A stretch of DNA of 64,000 bases. Source: JAJDYQ01 sp965214035 (lineage in GTDB: Bacteria > Pseudomonadota > Gammaproteobacteria > JAJDYQ01). The notes under the pieces were generated by a model. That model made no database searches. It saw only the letters and a program-made list of their open reading frames with translations, and was not told where the DNA came from. Positions 37,409 to 46,052 of the stretch are shown here, piece by piece (the stretch's first letter is position 1; every line of letters starts with the position of its first letter). The stretch spans positions 248,001 to 312,000 of the forward strand of contig OZ243932.1 in the NCBI GenBank assembly GCA_965214035.1, read 5' to 3'. The translations under genes were made by a program, and so were the position numbers.

Positions 37409-37500
37409 CTATTTCAGCAGTTCAAAAGTTTCCACACCCAAAGCGCGGGCAATGATTTCTAACGTACTAATCGTGACGTTTCGTTGCCTACGCTCAACGG
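37409..37500 (-). pseudogene. C-terminal fragment of XRE-family regulator
   Basis: Minus-strand reading VERRQRNVTISTLEIIARAL then GVETFELLK-stop is the second half of an HTH XRE domain, as in controller (C) proteins of R-M systems. Its front is cut by the right end of the element. It converges on the methyltransferase gene. Confidence 0.6.
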
Positions 37501-37578
37501 CGGGCGGTTCGGCCTGCTGATCAGGCCCAAAATAACGCCATTTTGGTCCAAAAATTATGAACGGCTATGGCGGAGAGC

Positions 37579-37992
37579 CAGGCGTTCATAATTTTTGGAC
37601 TTTTTTAGCCTAAGTCATTGATTCTCATAATGAAATCGCATGAATTAAAATGGCATTTTTTTCATTTTATGTGATACTTCATCTCACTATTGACCACAAT
37701 ATCCACGTAACGTGTTGATTTTACTGAAATAAATCTTGAGGAGAATATCCGGTGAATCGGATGAATCACGGAATAGTCAGATTGATAGAGAACAGGGGAT
37801 GCTTTCTATCATGCCACCGGGCGGTCGGTGATACAACGAGGCGATTGGCTTTTTCACCTCGTTGTAAAAATGGATTCTAACTCAAATGGGGTGATTTTTA
37901 TAACCCATTGATTATGAACGATAAATGAATATTTCGACCTGCTGATCAGGGCCAAAGTAACGCCATTTAAGTCCAAAAATTATGAACGGCTA
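37579..37992 (+). mobile_element. tRNA-Ser-type element 3, internally deleted (414 bp)
   Basis: Left end CAGGCGTTCATAATTTTTGG, right end (other strand) TAGCCGTTCATAATTTTTGG. The left leader, including the GAGGAG ribosome site, is fused at about 37751 directly to the region upstream of the right-end gene, so no coding sequence remains. Both flanks are TGGCGGAGAGC (37568–37578 and 37993–38003). It resembles a miniature element (MITE) made by deletion. Confidence 0.82.
37833..37865. other. Conserved hairpin near right end of element 3
   Basis: ACAACGAGG…CCTCGTTGT, the same hairpin as at 33946–33978 and 57670–57702. Confidence 0.5.
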
Positions 37993-38162
37993 TGGCGGAG
38001 AGCTAGCCGTTTGTAATTTTTGGACTTTTTTATCTTAAGTCATTGATTTTAATGATGAAATAGCATGAATTAAAATGGCATTTTTTTCATTTTATGTTAC
38101 ACTTAATCCCACTATTAACCATAATATCCACGTAACGTGTTGATTTTACTGTAATAAACCTT

Positions 38163-38168
38163 GAGGAG
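38163..38168 (+). promoter_or_regulatory. Ribosome binding site of left-end core gene
   Basis: GAGGAG, eight bases before the ATG at 38177. The same site and leader are conserved in elements 2 and 3 (start changed to GTG in 3), which fixes the start of this protein family. Confidence 0.8.
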
Positions 38169-38176
38169 AATATCCG

Positions 38177-40054
38177 ATGAGTTCATCACCCCGAATTCCT
38201 CTGCCGGTCACCACCCCATTGGTCGGTATTGAGCGCACTATCCAGGTCAATCATTGTCGTATGCCCGATTGTGATAACTTCGGCGTCCCGGCCTGTCCTG
38301 AGCATGCCAAGCCTGGCCCATCAGCGGGGCGGGACCCCCATTACAAGGTGGGAAGCACCAAACGCGGTACGGTACCTTCCATCCGTTGCAAATCTTGCCG
38401 GGATAATCCCCCTATCAAGTCCAATGCTGCCATTGCTGCGGAAATCCATCGGCTGACCGATAGGGATGGCCTGCTGCGACGGGAGGAGACCACCAGTTGC
38501 CGACAGGCATCTTGTGAAAACCAGGGTTTGCCCATTGCATCCAATCGCAGGCACTACCTGAAAAAAGGCCAGATAGCCGGGCGTGGTCCGCGCTATCAAT
38601 GCAAAGCCTGTGGCAGTAAGGTCTTGCTCTCACAACCCACCCGTCTGCACGATGACCATCAGCGTTTGGCGGCGGACCTCTTTAGCCGTATTGCCAATAA
38701 ATCGCCTGTACGTGGCGCGGTTCGTGGTGCCGGATTAGCGTCAACCCAGTCTTATTATAATATCCTGTCCTTTATCCATGACCGTTGTCGGGTTTATTCC
38801 GGTCATGTGGACCGCACCTTGATGGATGGCAAGATCAAGCTGCCGGCCGATATGACGGTTGAGTCGGACAGTCAGGTCTATACGCTGAACTGGCCGAGCC
38901 GATTGGACCGGCGCAATATCGAGTTGTCCTGCTATTGCAGCGTGGATACCGATTCCCGATTTATCCTGGGGATGCACAGTAACTTCGATGACCGGGTGGA
39001 CCCGTTTGTGATCAACCAGGAGGCGGCCCTCAATGGCGATATGGCGCAGAAAGAGCCGTTTCGCCGCTATGCTCAGTATTGGCTGGCCGGTGATGAACTC
39101 AAGGCGGGGCGTGCGCTGGCCCGTCAGTATCGGTCCAGGCGGGATGATCTGACAGCACAGATAACAGCGCTGTATGCGGCCGCTGTCAATCGGGAAGATG
39201 TAGAGAATATTGAATTGCAGGACATGGATCCGGGGCTTTGTACCCCTTCCTTGCGTAACGGTATGCAGGTGCATTTACCCTATACGGTCTATGCCCACTG
39301 GTTTTTGTTGCATCGGCTGCTGACCGGCGCCGGCGTGAAAACGGTTCAGGCCAATATGGACATTGATTCCATGAGCCGGGCGGCTTTTCTCTGCGCCTTT
39401 GCCGAGGAGATACAGCGCGGGGAGGCGCATGGGTTCTTTGTGCGCTATACCAAGTTTCAGACCGTGGATGAGCGCCGTCGCATCATGGAAGAGAGCCGCT
39501 GGCATCGGGCCGCTTTTCAAAATACGCTGCCCGAAGCAGTTCGCCATGACCCGCAGGCCGTCTCACGGGCCATGATGCAGGCACAGTTTGACGATGGCGC
39601 CGTTTACGGTCAGTGGAAGGATGTTTGGTACACCCATCCCCTGCCGGCAATGAATGAGCCACACAAGGCGGTCTGTTCGCTGACGCCGCTGGACGGTCTC
39701 TCAAATGAGCGCAAGGCTGACCATTTTCTCAGCGCGGGGTTGGCCCGTATTGACAATGTTTTTCAGATCACCCGACGTCTGTTCAATGCCTTTGAACGTC
39801 CTGTCGGGACTTCCTCAGGGCATAATGCCGTATGGCATGGCTATGCACCGTATAATCCGGCCATGGTGCAGACTTATCTGACCATCTTCCGAGCGGTGAA
39901 TAACTTTATTCTGGTCGGGAAAGACGGACAGACGCCCGCCATGCGCTTAGGGATCACGAAAAAGCCGCTTTGTTATGAGGATATTCTGTGGCCCGGGCAG
40001 CGGGTGCCGCGCCCCAAGCGCCGTCGGCGCAAGGGGATGCCGCTAGCAGCTTGA
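38177..40054 (+). CDS. Left-end core protein A: double zinc-ribbon, DDE transposase-like
   Basis: 625 residues. Two zinc ribbons: C27-x4-C32 … C71-x2-C74 and C108-x4-C113 … C142-x2-C145. Then a helical QSYYNILSFI segment and a region resembling a DDE/RNase H-type core: ESDSQVYTLNW (D231), VDTDSRFILGM, and QANMDIDS (D395/D397) followed by SRAAFLCAFAEEIQRG. Near the C-terminus are YNPAMVQTYLTIFRAVNNF and GKDGQTPAMRLG, as in integrase-core proteins; the tail is basic (PKRRRRKG). It lies 173 bases inside the left terminus and reads inward. It is paralogous to the right-end protein at 55696 with identical spacing in ribbon 2. I infer a transposase subunit; I do not recognise an established IS family, and the third acidic residue is not certain. 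Confidence 0.72.
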   Translation: MSSSPRIPLPVTTPLVGIERTIQVNHCRMPDCDNFGVPACPEHAKPGPSAGRDPHYKVGSTKRGTVPSIRCKSCRDNPPIKSNAAIAAEIHRLTDRDGLLRREETTSCRQASCENQGLPIASNRRHYLKKGQIAGRGPRYQCKACGSKVLLSQPTRLHDDHQRLAADLFSRIANKSPVRGAVRGAGLASTQSYYNILSFIHDRCRVYSGHVDRTLMDGKIKLPADMTVESDSQVYTLNWPSRLDRRNIELSCYCSVDTDSRFILGMHSNFDDRVDPFVINQEAALNGDMAQKEPFRRYAQYWLAGDELKAGRALARQYRSRRDDLTAQITALYAAAVNREDVENIELQDMDPGLCTPSLRNGMQVHLPYTVYAHWFLLHRLLTGAGVKTVQANMDIDSMSRAAFLCAFAEEIQRGEAHGFFVRYTKFQTVDERRRIMEESRWHRAAFQNTLPEAVRHDPQAVSRAMMQAQFDDGAVYGQWKDVWYTHPLPAMNEPHKAVCSLTPLDGLSNERKADHFLSAGLARIDNVFQITRRLFNAFERPVGTSSGHNAVWHGYAPYNPAMVQTYLTIFRAVNNFILVGKDGQTPAMRLGITKKPLCYEDILWPGQRVPRPKRRRRKGMPLAA

Positions 40055-40275
40055 TGGAACGGATAACCGGTGGGTGCTGTTAGCTCTGTGGGTTGATGAT
40101 AACGTCGTCAACGGCAATTCCTTACTTTGACAGCGCGTTGGAGGTATTTCTCTCCGTTAAGCCATCTCCGCTGCCCAAGGGTAATTCCTGATTCTCTAAA
40201 AAATGTTATGACATAACACAAAAACTAGCATAAGATGATGACGTAACGAATGAATCTCGAAAAGGCATCCAAATA

Positions 40276-40542
40276 ATGAGTACATATGCGATAATTTTGA
40301 GTCGTGAATCTAGTACATATGCGTGGGATAAAATTAAAGAATCCTGGGAATCATCTCATTATATACTGAGCGATAGAGTTGCTTTCATCGTATCAGAAGA
40401 TCCAAAAATAACCACCAGGAAAATATCCGATACGATTGGCATGGATAAGAACCAGCAAATTAACGGGGTTGTTCTACAAGTGAGTCACTTCAATGGATAT
40501 GAAACCGTTGATTTATGGGAATGGTTGGCTAAATTCCAATGA
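40276..40542 (+). CDS. Small protein, 88 aa, possibly SinR/Cas2-like
   Basis: MSTYAIILSRESSTYAWDKI … VAFIVSEDPKITTRKISDTI … INGVVLQVSHFNGY … LWEWLAKFQ. The beta-alpha-beta pattern and length recall small ferredoxin-like 'SinR/Cas2-like' proteins, but this is only pattern-level similarity. It overlaps the next gene by four bases (ATGA), so the two form one translational unit just downstream of core gene A. Confidence 0.55.
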   Translation: MSTYAIILSRESSTYAWDKIKESWESSHYILSDRVAFIVSEDPKITTRKISDTIGMDKNQQINGVVLQVSHFNGYETVDLWEWLAKFQ

Positions 40543-40826
40543 GCACCCAGAGCAATGTCCGTGAACTCCAAAGTTCTTCCATACCTCCTGCTGCATCCGG
40601 TGGAAATGGTGTGGGTGGAGGCAGTGATGATCGTCTGCGAGAAGTTGAAAAGAAATTAGCCGTTATTGAGAGCGAGATCAGGCACCTCGCCACAAAAGCA
40701 GATATAGAGGGAAAATTTGCCACTCAGTCCAAGTGGCAGATTGGAATCTTGGTGACCGTTGCTTTGAGCCTTGTAAGTATTATCGCAGGCTTTGTAGTAG
40801 CTATCCTGAGGATGGGAGGAGGATAA
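40539..40826 (+). CDS. Small coiled-coil, single-pass membrane protein, 95 aa
   Basis: An N-terminal Ser/Gly-rich disordered stretch (SIPPAASGGNGVGGGSDD) is followed by a coiled coil (LREVEKKLAVIESEIRHLA) and a C-terminal hydrophobic helix (WQIGILVTVALSLVSIIAGF). The topology resembles phage haemolysin XhlA or small membrane-effector proteins. Translationally coupled to the upstream 88-aa gene, so the pair may act as sensor or regulator plus membrane effector. This is an inference from topology and coupling only. Confidence 0.6.
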   Translation: MSTQSNVRELQSSSIPPAASGGNGVGGGSDDRLREVEKKLAVIESEIRHLATKADIEGKFATQSKWQIGILVTVALSLVSIIAGFVVAILRMGGG

Positions 40827-41031
40827 GCCGTCGCCGGTTTCTTGGATTACGGGAGAATATTAGCTTCCTCTCCAAGCTCCAGTTCATCAGAACATATTCC
40901 GAAAATCCCTCCGATTGTATGCGTCCACTACAAACTGCACATTTGAGTGGCGACCGGTGAGTATCCGTACGCATCAATTTACTCTCCCCTGACAGGGGAT
41001 TATCTAAATCCGGCCACTAACCACTATCCCA

Positions 41032-41279
41032 CTACCAGCGCAGCTTCAGTTCCGCGCCAATGCCGTGGTTACTCTCCCGACGAATCGCCTTGAGATCAAG
41101 TTCCATATCCCAATCGCCCGGCGTGGATAGCAGACGCCAGCCCATGGTCAGGTGGGGGGCGGCGTTGGATTCACTGCCGGATGTTCCCGATGGCAGGCCC
41201 ATGTACGGGATGCCGGTGGCGCCGTCTTGCAGGGTGAAGCCCCATTCGCCTTTGAGGTTCCAGCGATGCGAGACTTCAT
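41032..41279 (-). pseudogene. C-terminal fragment of a third giant barrel protein
   Basis: RWNLKGEWGFTLQDGATGIP … LTMGWRLLSTPGDW … LDLKAIRRE … GAELKLRW is the last ~80 residues of the same barrel family as the two giant genes (their ends read RWTLKGEWGFALTDDATGIP and EWKLNW), but clearly diverged. It is cut at about 41280, where a copy of the end of core gene A begins on the opposite strand. There is no repeat region. Confidence 0.8.
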
Positions 41280-41280
41280 T

Positions 41281-41392
41281 GCGCTTAGGGATCACGAAAA
41301 AGCCGCTTTGTTATGAGGATATTCTGTGGCCCGGGCAGCGGGTGCCGCGCCCCAAGCGCCGTCGGCGCAAGGGGATGCCGCTGGCGGCTTAA
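41281..41392 (+). pseudogene. Duplicated 3' end of core gene A
   Basis: GCGCTTAGGGATCACG… matches 39943–40054, coding LRLGITKKPLCYEDILWPGQ and the basic tail. Only the last ~36 codons are present. It marks the scar of another insertion or deletion of an element of this family. Confidence 0.85.
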
Positions 41393-41427
41393 GGGTTAGT
41401 TGTTTTGCATGCTTCCATTGCAACTGA

Positions 41428-41715
41428 CTACAGACTTAAAAACCAATTCGGCTCAACAGTGACCTTTTCAACAAGCTCTGTCTTTACACCCAGAGCCAGC
41501 TCTTTCAATTTGTCCGCGAGCTGGTCGCCGTCCACAAGCTCAATGGCGGCGTCGCGGTTAGCTTCTTCAATAGCCACTTTGGTAAAGCTTCCTGTGGTGA
41601 TGAACATTCCTCGGTCAGCGCGACCGACAATGGCTCCTCTGAAATTTCTAGTCTCCGGCGCGCCCACAGAGCCTTTGTATTTTTTGCATTGAAAGGCGAT
41701 ATGGAAACTCATCAA
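41428..41715 (-). CDS. Truncated Mrr-like restriction protein
   Basis: 95 residues, FQCKKYKGSVGAPETRNFRG … IVGRADRGMFITTGSFTKVA … IELVDGDQLADKL: the second half of the Mrr catalytic domain. The QxK residues (QCK) are present, but the preceding Gly-Asp strand of the active site is missing, so nuclease activity is unlikely. The ATG follows hsdR by nine bases with a purine-rich stretch (AAGGTAAGG) upstream, so it may still be expressed as the last gene of the hsd operon. Confidence 0.65.
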   Translation of the reverse strand: MMSFHIAFQCKKYKGSVGAPETRNFRGAIVGRADRGMFITTGSFTKVAIEEANRDAAIELVDGDQLADKLKELALGVKTELVEKVTVEPNWFLSL

Positions 41716-41724
41716 GTTTTGACC

Positions 41725-44700
41725 TTACCTTGCACTTTCTGACTGAAATGTTGCACTAAAAATTGTATCTCCCAGCCATTTCTTGAAGGATGGGCTGTCA
41801 CGGAACTGTTTGAAGAGATCTTCATGGTCGTCATTAATAAATAATTCCATCATGACACGGTCAAGAGCTATATCATATTCTATACGGGCGTTCTGCTTGT
41901 CAGAATTTTTCATGGCATTCTTATAGGCTGAATCGGCGGCAACTTTATCGGGAATTTCCTCAGCAATGACTTTTCGAATTTTGTCGGCGTCTTTCCAGTC
42001 GATGTCCCCAAAAAGGTCATTGAAAGTTTTGATGATATTGCTTAGCTGGTCCAATTCCGGTTCCGGCTTTCTACCACCACCAGCTGTGGGCACTGCACCA
42101 AGCTCTGCGTCTTCATCAGCAAGGATGATATTCATGCTTGCCTGAACTTCAGCCCGGTAGCTGTCCATGTCGATCGTTTCAAGAATCCCTTTGGAGAGAT
42201 CCTCTTCTTTGGGTGCGGGAAGTTTCGGAATAAGGAAATTCAGGAATATCGAGAGCTTTTCCCAGTCAGCGTTGGTGTATGGCAAAATTGACGCAAGGAA
42301 GCCATATGTCCTGATGAAAGCCTTGGACTTGCCCTTGAAGTCAACCTGTCCATCTTCATCGAGGTCGCTGTTATAGACCGCAACACAGGCATCCAGAGTT
42401 GGGTCGAGTGTTTCCCGTTCCGCACCATTCAAATAGAGTTCCGCCAAGCCGTCGATTTGTTCAGAAGAATAAACCTGATAGCCATCCAGATCGGACTTCA
42501 GGTCATGAAGCTTGTTGGGATCTGTTTCTTCGCTGAGTATGGTCGTGCGGTAATAATCAGAAAACGCCTTCTGGATCACATCAACATCATTGAAGAAGTC
42601 CAGAATAAAGGTGTCGTGTTTCTTGGGATGAGCCCGATTGAGACGCGACAGAGTCTGGACAGCTTTAATACCGGCAAGTGGCTTATCCACATACATTGTG
42701 TGCATCAACGGTTCGTCATATCCGGTGAGGAACTTGTCCGCCACAATCAGAATGCGATAAGGGTCTTCAGCAATCCTGTCTTTAATCTTGTTACTGGAGA
42801 AATGATTCAGCGTTGCCTCAGTAACTTTTTTTCCACCGTATTCATGCTCACCTGAGAAAGCCACGATGGCCTTGTACGGGAGTTTTTTTTCGTCCAGATA
42901 TTCGTTGATGGCGTGAAAATATTCAATAGCCCTCATGATGGCGCTGGTGATGACCATGACACGCGCCTGTCCACCGATTTTACGATGTCCCATGACCTGT
43001 GCATGGAAATGGTCCACCATGATTTCCGCTTTTTCACGGATAGCATGGGAATTGGATTCTACGTATTTACGCAGTTTTTTCTGGGCCTTCTTGGTGTCGA
43101 AAAGCGGATTGCCTTCCACCGTTTTCATCAACCGATAAAAACTCTCCACCGATGTATAGTTTTTCAGTACATCGAGAATGAAGCCTTCCTGAATGGCCTG
43201 CTTCATGGTGTAGCTGTGGAAAGGATGATGCTTTATATTGCCGTCCGGCTGTGGGTCAGGCTCGCCAAAAATTTCCAGTGTTTTGTTTTTAGGAGTGGCC
43301 GTGAACGCAAAATAGCTGGCATTGGTCAGCATCTTACGGCTCTCCATCAACTCGTTAATTTTGTCTTCTGCGCTTTCTTCTTCCTCGGTAACCATATATT
43401 CTGCTTGTGCTTCAGCAGCCATCAGATATTCAGGATCTTCTTTCTTTGAGGCTAGCGCCATATTCATTTTAGAGGCAGTGCGACCGCCCTGACTGGAGTG
43501 CGCTTCGTCGATGATGATGGCAAACTTGTTCTGTCTGTGGTCGTCGCCAATTTCCGCCAGAATGAAGGGGAACTTCTGAACAGTTGTAATGATGATCTGC
43601 TTGCCTTCGTTTATGAAGCGGCGCAGGTCACCGGAATGCTCCGCATGGCCGACCACATTGCCAACCTGAGCAAAGGACTTGATGGTGTCCCGGATCTGTT
43701 TATCCAGAACACGCCGGTCGGTAACCACAATGATGGAGCCGAAAACCGCTTTCTTGTGCTGCTCCAAACCGACCAGCTGATGCGCCAGCCACGCAATGGA
43801 GTTGGACTTGCCACTGCCCGCCGAATGCTGAATCAGGTATCGTTTCCCGGCACCCGTTTGCTTGGCATCTGCCAGAAGTTTTCTAACCACCGTCAATTGG
43901 TGGTAGCGGGGAAATATCTGCCTGTGTTTCTTCTTGCCGGTTTTCTCGTCTTTCTCTTCGACCACCTGCGCGTAGTTTTCCAGAATGTCGGTGAGGCGAT
44001 CCTTGGTCAGAATCTCTTTCCAAAGATAGTCGGTCGCCAATCCTGCAGGGTTGGGCGGGTTGCCAGCACCGTCGTTATATCCTTTGTTAAAAGGCAGAAA
44101 CCACGAATCCTTACCTTTCAGGTGCGTACACATGCGTACTTCATGGTCATCGACGGCGAAGTGAACGACGCAACGGCCGAACTGGAACAGAAGCTCCTTG
44201 GGGTCGCGGTCATTCTTGTACTGCTGAACAGCGTCCTCAACGGTCTGCTTGGTAAGCTTGTTTTTCAGCTCAAATGTGGCGATGGGCAGGCCGTTAATGA
44301 AAACGCCCATATCCAGTGCCAGCTGCGTCTCGCTGCCGCTGTAACGCAACTGGCGCGTTACGCTGAAAATATTCTGGTTAAACAGCTCCTTGGCTTTCTC
44401 ATTATTTGCCGTCGGGCTGCCGTAAAAGAGCGTGATGGAATCCGGGCCGTGCTTCACCCCTTTGCGCAACACATCAATGATGCCCCGTTTGGCAATTTCA
44501 CCCTGTAGCCGGTGAAGGAATTGTGTTCTTTTAGGAGAATCGACTTCAAGGCTGAGTCGTTCTGCGGCCTCCGGTTGAGTCTCCTGTATAAATGCCGTCA
44601 GCTTGGCGAGATCAACCGCATGGGCACGATCATAGTCCTGAGGATTACCTGCCTGATAACCGGCTTCTTCAATCAACGACTTGACGATGGTGGTTTCAAG

Positions 44701-44730
44701 TCCTGCTTCGCTTGTATCGGTAAATTTCAT
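41725..44730 (-). CDS. hsdR: Type I restriction enzyme, R subunit
   Basis: 1,001 residues. The N-terminal nuclease domain has QLALDMGVFINGLPIATFEL followed by KNK (D…ExK core). The motor follows: HSAGSGKSNSIAWLAH is Walker A, VVTDRRVLDKQI motif Ia, and IIIDEAHSSQGG the DEAH box, with a C-terminal helical region for binding the methylase core. It needs HsdM and HsdS to cleave unmethylated DNA after translocation. Its start overlaps the hsdS stop by four bases (ATGA); it is the fourth gene of the operon hsdM–HEPN gene–hsdS–hsdR. Intact by length and motifs. Confidence 0.93.
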   Translation of the reverse strand: MKFTDTSEAGLETTIVKSLIEEAGYQAGNPQDYDRAHAVDLAKLTAFIQETQPEAAERLSLEVDSPKRTQFLHRLQGEIAKRGIIDVLRKGVKHGPDSITLFYGSPTANNEKAKELFNQNIFSVTRQLRYSGSETQLALDMGVFINGLPIATFELKNKLTKQTVEDAVQQYKNDRDPKELLFQFGRCVVHFAVDDHEVRMCTHLKGKDSWFLPFNKGYNDGAGNPPNPAGLATDYLWKEILTKDRLTDILENYAQVVEEKDEKTGKKKHRQIFPRYHQLTVVRKLLADAKQTGAGKRYLIQHSAGSGKSNSIAWLAHQLVGLEQHKKAVFGSIIVVTDRRVLDKQIRDTIKSFAQVGNVVGHAEHSGDLRRFINEGKQIIITTVQKFPFILAEIGDDHRQNKFAIIIDEAHSSQGGRTASKMNMALASKKEDPEYLMAAEAQAEYMVTEEEESAEDKINELMESRKMLTNASYFAFTATPKNKTLEIFGEPDPQPDGNIKHHPFHSYTMKQAIQEGFILDVLKNYTSVESFYRLMKTVEGNPLFDTKKAQKKLRKYVESNSHAIREKAEIMVDHFHAQVMGHRKIGGQARVMVITSAIMRAIEYFHAINEYLDEKKLPYKAIVAFSGEHEYGGKKVTEATLNHFSSNKIKDRIAEDPYRILIVADKFLTGYDEPLMHTMYVDKPLAGIKAVQTLSRLNRAHPKKHDTFILDFFNDVDVIQKAFSDYYRTTILSEETDPNKLHDLKSDLDGYQVYSSEQIDGLAELYLNGAERETLDPTLDACVAVYNSDLDEDGQVDFKGKSKAFIRTYGFLASILPYTNADWEKLSIFLNFLIPKLPAPKEEDLSKGILETIDMDSYRAEVQASMNIILADEDAELGAVPTAGGGRKPEPELDQLSNIIKTFNDLFGDIDWKDADKIRKVIAEEIPDKVAADSAYKNAMKNSDKQNARIEYDIALDRVMMELFINDDHEDLFKQFRDSPSFKKWLGDTIFSATFQSESAR

Positions 44731-46049
44731 TCTTCGATGCCCTCCGTTATCAATTCGCCCTCAGACTCTTCATCATCCTGAATTTCCATATCTGCCTCGA
44801 CGGGCTCAAATTCCGGAATTTCCACGGAACGGACATCAACTTTTCCAGTCACGACGTCGGAAACAAGGCGGGTACGATACTCCTGAATGAGTTCAATTTC
44901 TCGTTCAGTGCGAGCAATGGTTTTATCGATGAGGGCGGTTTCTTTTTCGATATGTGCTACGATTTTTTCCTGTTCACCTTCAGGTGGGCAAACAGCTTTT
45001 TGAGCCTTCACAACACCACCAGTTATCAAGGGTTGCGCATTAGCTTTTGAAAGCTTGTTTAAATTCATAGTTCTCAACTGTAATGCAAAATAATCTTTTC
45101 TAAACCTTCTGATTTTGCTGAGTCTAAGAGCGTTGTCGGTAATCCATGCGCTTTCGTCAATCAGATGGACATTCCCACAAAGAGCCCCAACTCTTCCAAT
45201 GACAATGGTGTTGGGATTGGAATTCGACGAATTCGTATATCCCAATACACCATTTCCACCGATAACTGGATAAGCATATTCTTTGCTTTTCTCCATTCGA
45301 ATCAAATCGCCTGCACGAAATTCACCAGAAGCAATCTTCAAATGCCATCTTAAAGGCAGAACCTCCCAATGCGTTGGAATCTCTCCTAGCCACTCGATGC
45401 CGCTGTCTTTCATTTCAACATCGGGATTAATGCCTTTGGTCACGGCCTCGTTGATGACGTTCTGCTTCTGCTCTTTCAGCAGGGCAATGAGTTTCTTCTT
45501 GGCCTTGATGAATTTATCGACTTTTGAGGTCTGCCAATCAAGGTAACGGGAGATCTGCTGTTGTTCATCCTCTGTCGGAACAGGGATCATAATTGTGCGC
45601 ATATCTGCATATTTGGTAGACCAAAGATCGGCAACAATTCCGCGACCGACCCTATAGAACTCTTCCTGAAATGAATGGCTCCGGAAAAAGTTATGTACAT
45701 AACGTCTGTCAAGCGATATCGAACTCAAAACGGTGTTGATTAGAGAGACAGAACCTGTGTGCGGTGAAACGCCAGACGAACCTTTGCGGTCAGATCGGCT
45801 GTTGATTACAAAATCCCCACTACAGACTTTTTTCCGGTTGTCCCCGTCGTTTGATTTTGCAGCGGTATCCAGCTGAGGCAGTATTCCTTTCTTCGTGACA
45901 GACAACGGTGCAAAGTCCTTGTCGCTGACTTTCTGTTTACGTTCCACAAACTGCGAGCCGAGGCGAAGAACCTCCCAGTGCTTTGGAACATGTTCCAGCC
46001 AAGGAGCCCCTGAATCTTTATATTTTTCGTATGAATTCAATTTTTTCAT
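44727..46049 (-). CDS. hsdS: Type I restriction-modification, specificity subunit
   Basis: 440 residues with the two-repeat layout of HsdS: each half opens with a W-L-E/G-x-V/I-P-x-HWEVL motif (APWLEHVPKHWEVLRL at the start, IEWLGEIPTHWEVLPLRW in the middle), followed by a target recognition domain and a conserved coiled-coil helix (DEQQQISRYLDWQTSKVDKF and EGEQEKIVAHIEKETALIDK). The two variable domains set the bipartite recognition site, which cannot be read from sequence. An acidic tail (DDEESEGELITEGIEE) is unusual. Overlaps hsdR by four bases. Confidence 0.93.
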   Translation of the reverse strand: MKKLNSYEKYKDSGAPWLEHVPKHWEVLRLGSQFVERKQKVSDKDFAPLSVTKKGILPQLDTAAKSNDGDNRKKVCSGDFVINSRSDRKGSSGVSPHTGSVSLINTVLSSISLDRRYVHNFFRSHSFQEEFYRVGRGIVADLWSTKYADMRTIMIPVPTEDEQQQISRYLDWQTSKVDKFIKAKKKLIALLKEQKQNVINEAVTKGINPDVEMKDSGIEWLGEIPTHWEVLPLRWHLKIASGEFRAGDLIRMEKSKEYAYPVIGGNGVLGYTNSSNSNPNTIVIGRVGALCGNVHLIDESAWITDNALRLSKIRRFRKDYFALQLRTMNLNKLSKANAQPLITGGVVKAQKAVCPPEGEQEKIVAHIEKETALIDKTIARTEREIELIQEYRTRLVSDVVTGKVDVRSVEIPEFEPVEADMEIQDDEESEGELITEGIEE

Positions 46050-46052
46050 TGG

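Larger units (their letters stand above)
34839..37567 (+). mobile_element. tRNA-Ser-type element 2 carrying a restriction-modification pair
   Basis: Left end TAGGCGTTTGTAATTTTTGG, right end (other strand) TAGCCGTTCATAATTTTTGG. It keeps the standard left leader and the first ~22 codons of the left-end gene (35012 onward). After a junction near 35080 come foreign cargo (35080–37503) and about 60 bases of right end. The right flank TGGCGGAGAGC is a copy of the tRNA-Ser 3' end shared with element 3. The core genes have been replaced by cargo, so mobility would need proteins from element 4. Confidence 0.8.

Noticed and set aside
43498..44508. 336-codon antisense frame inside hsdR
   Set aside because: Fully covered by hsdR, whose motifs are intact; no independent features.
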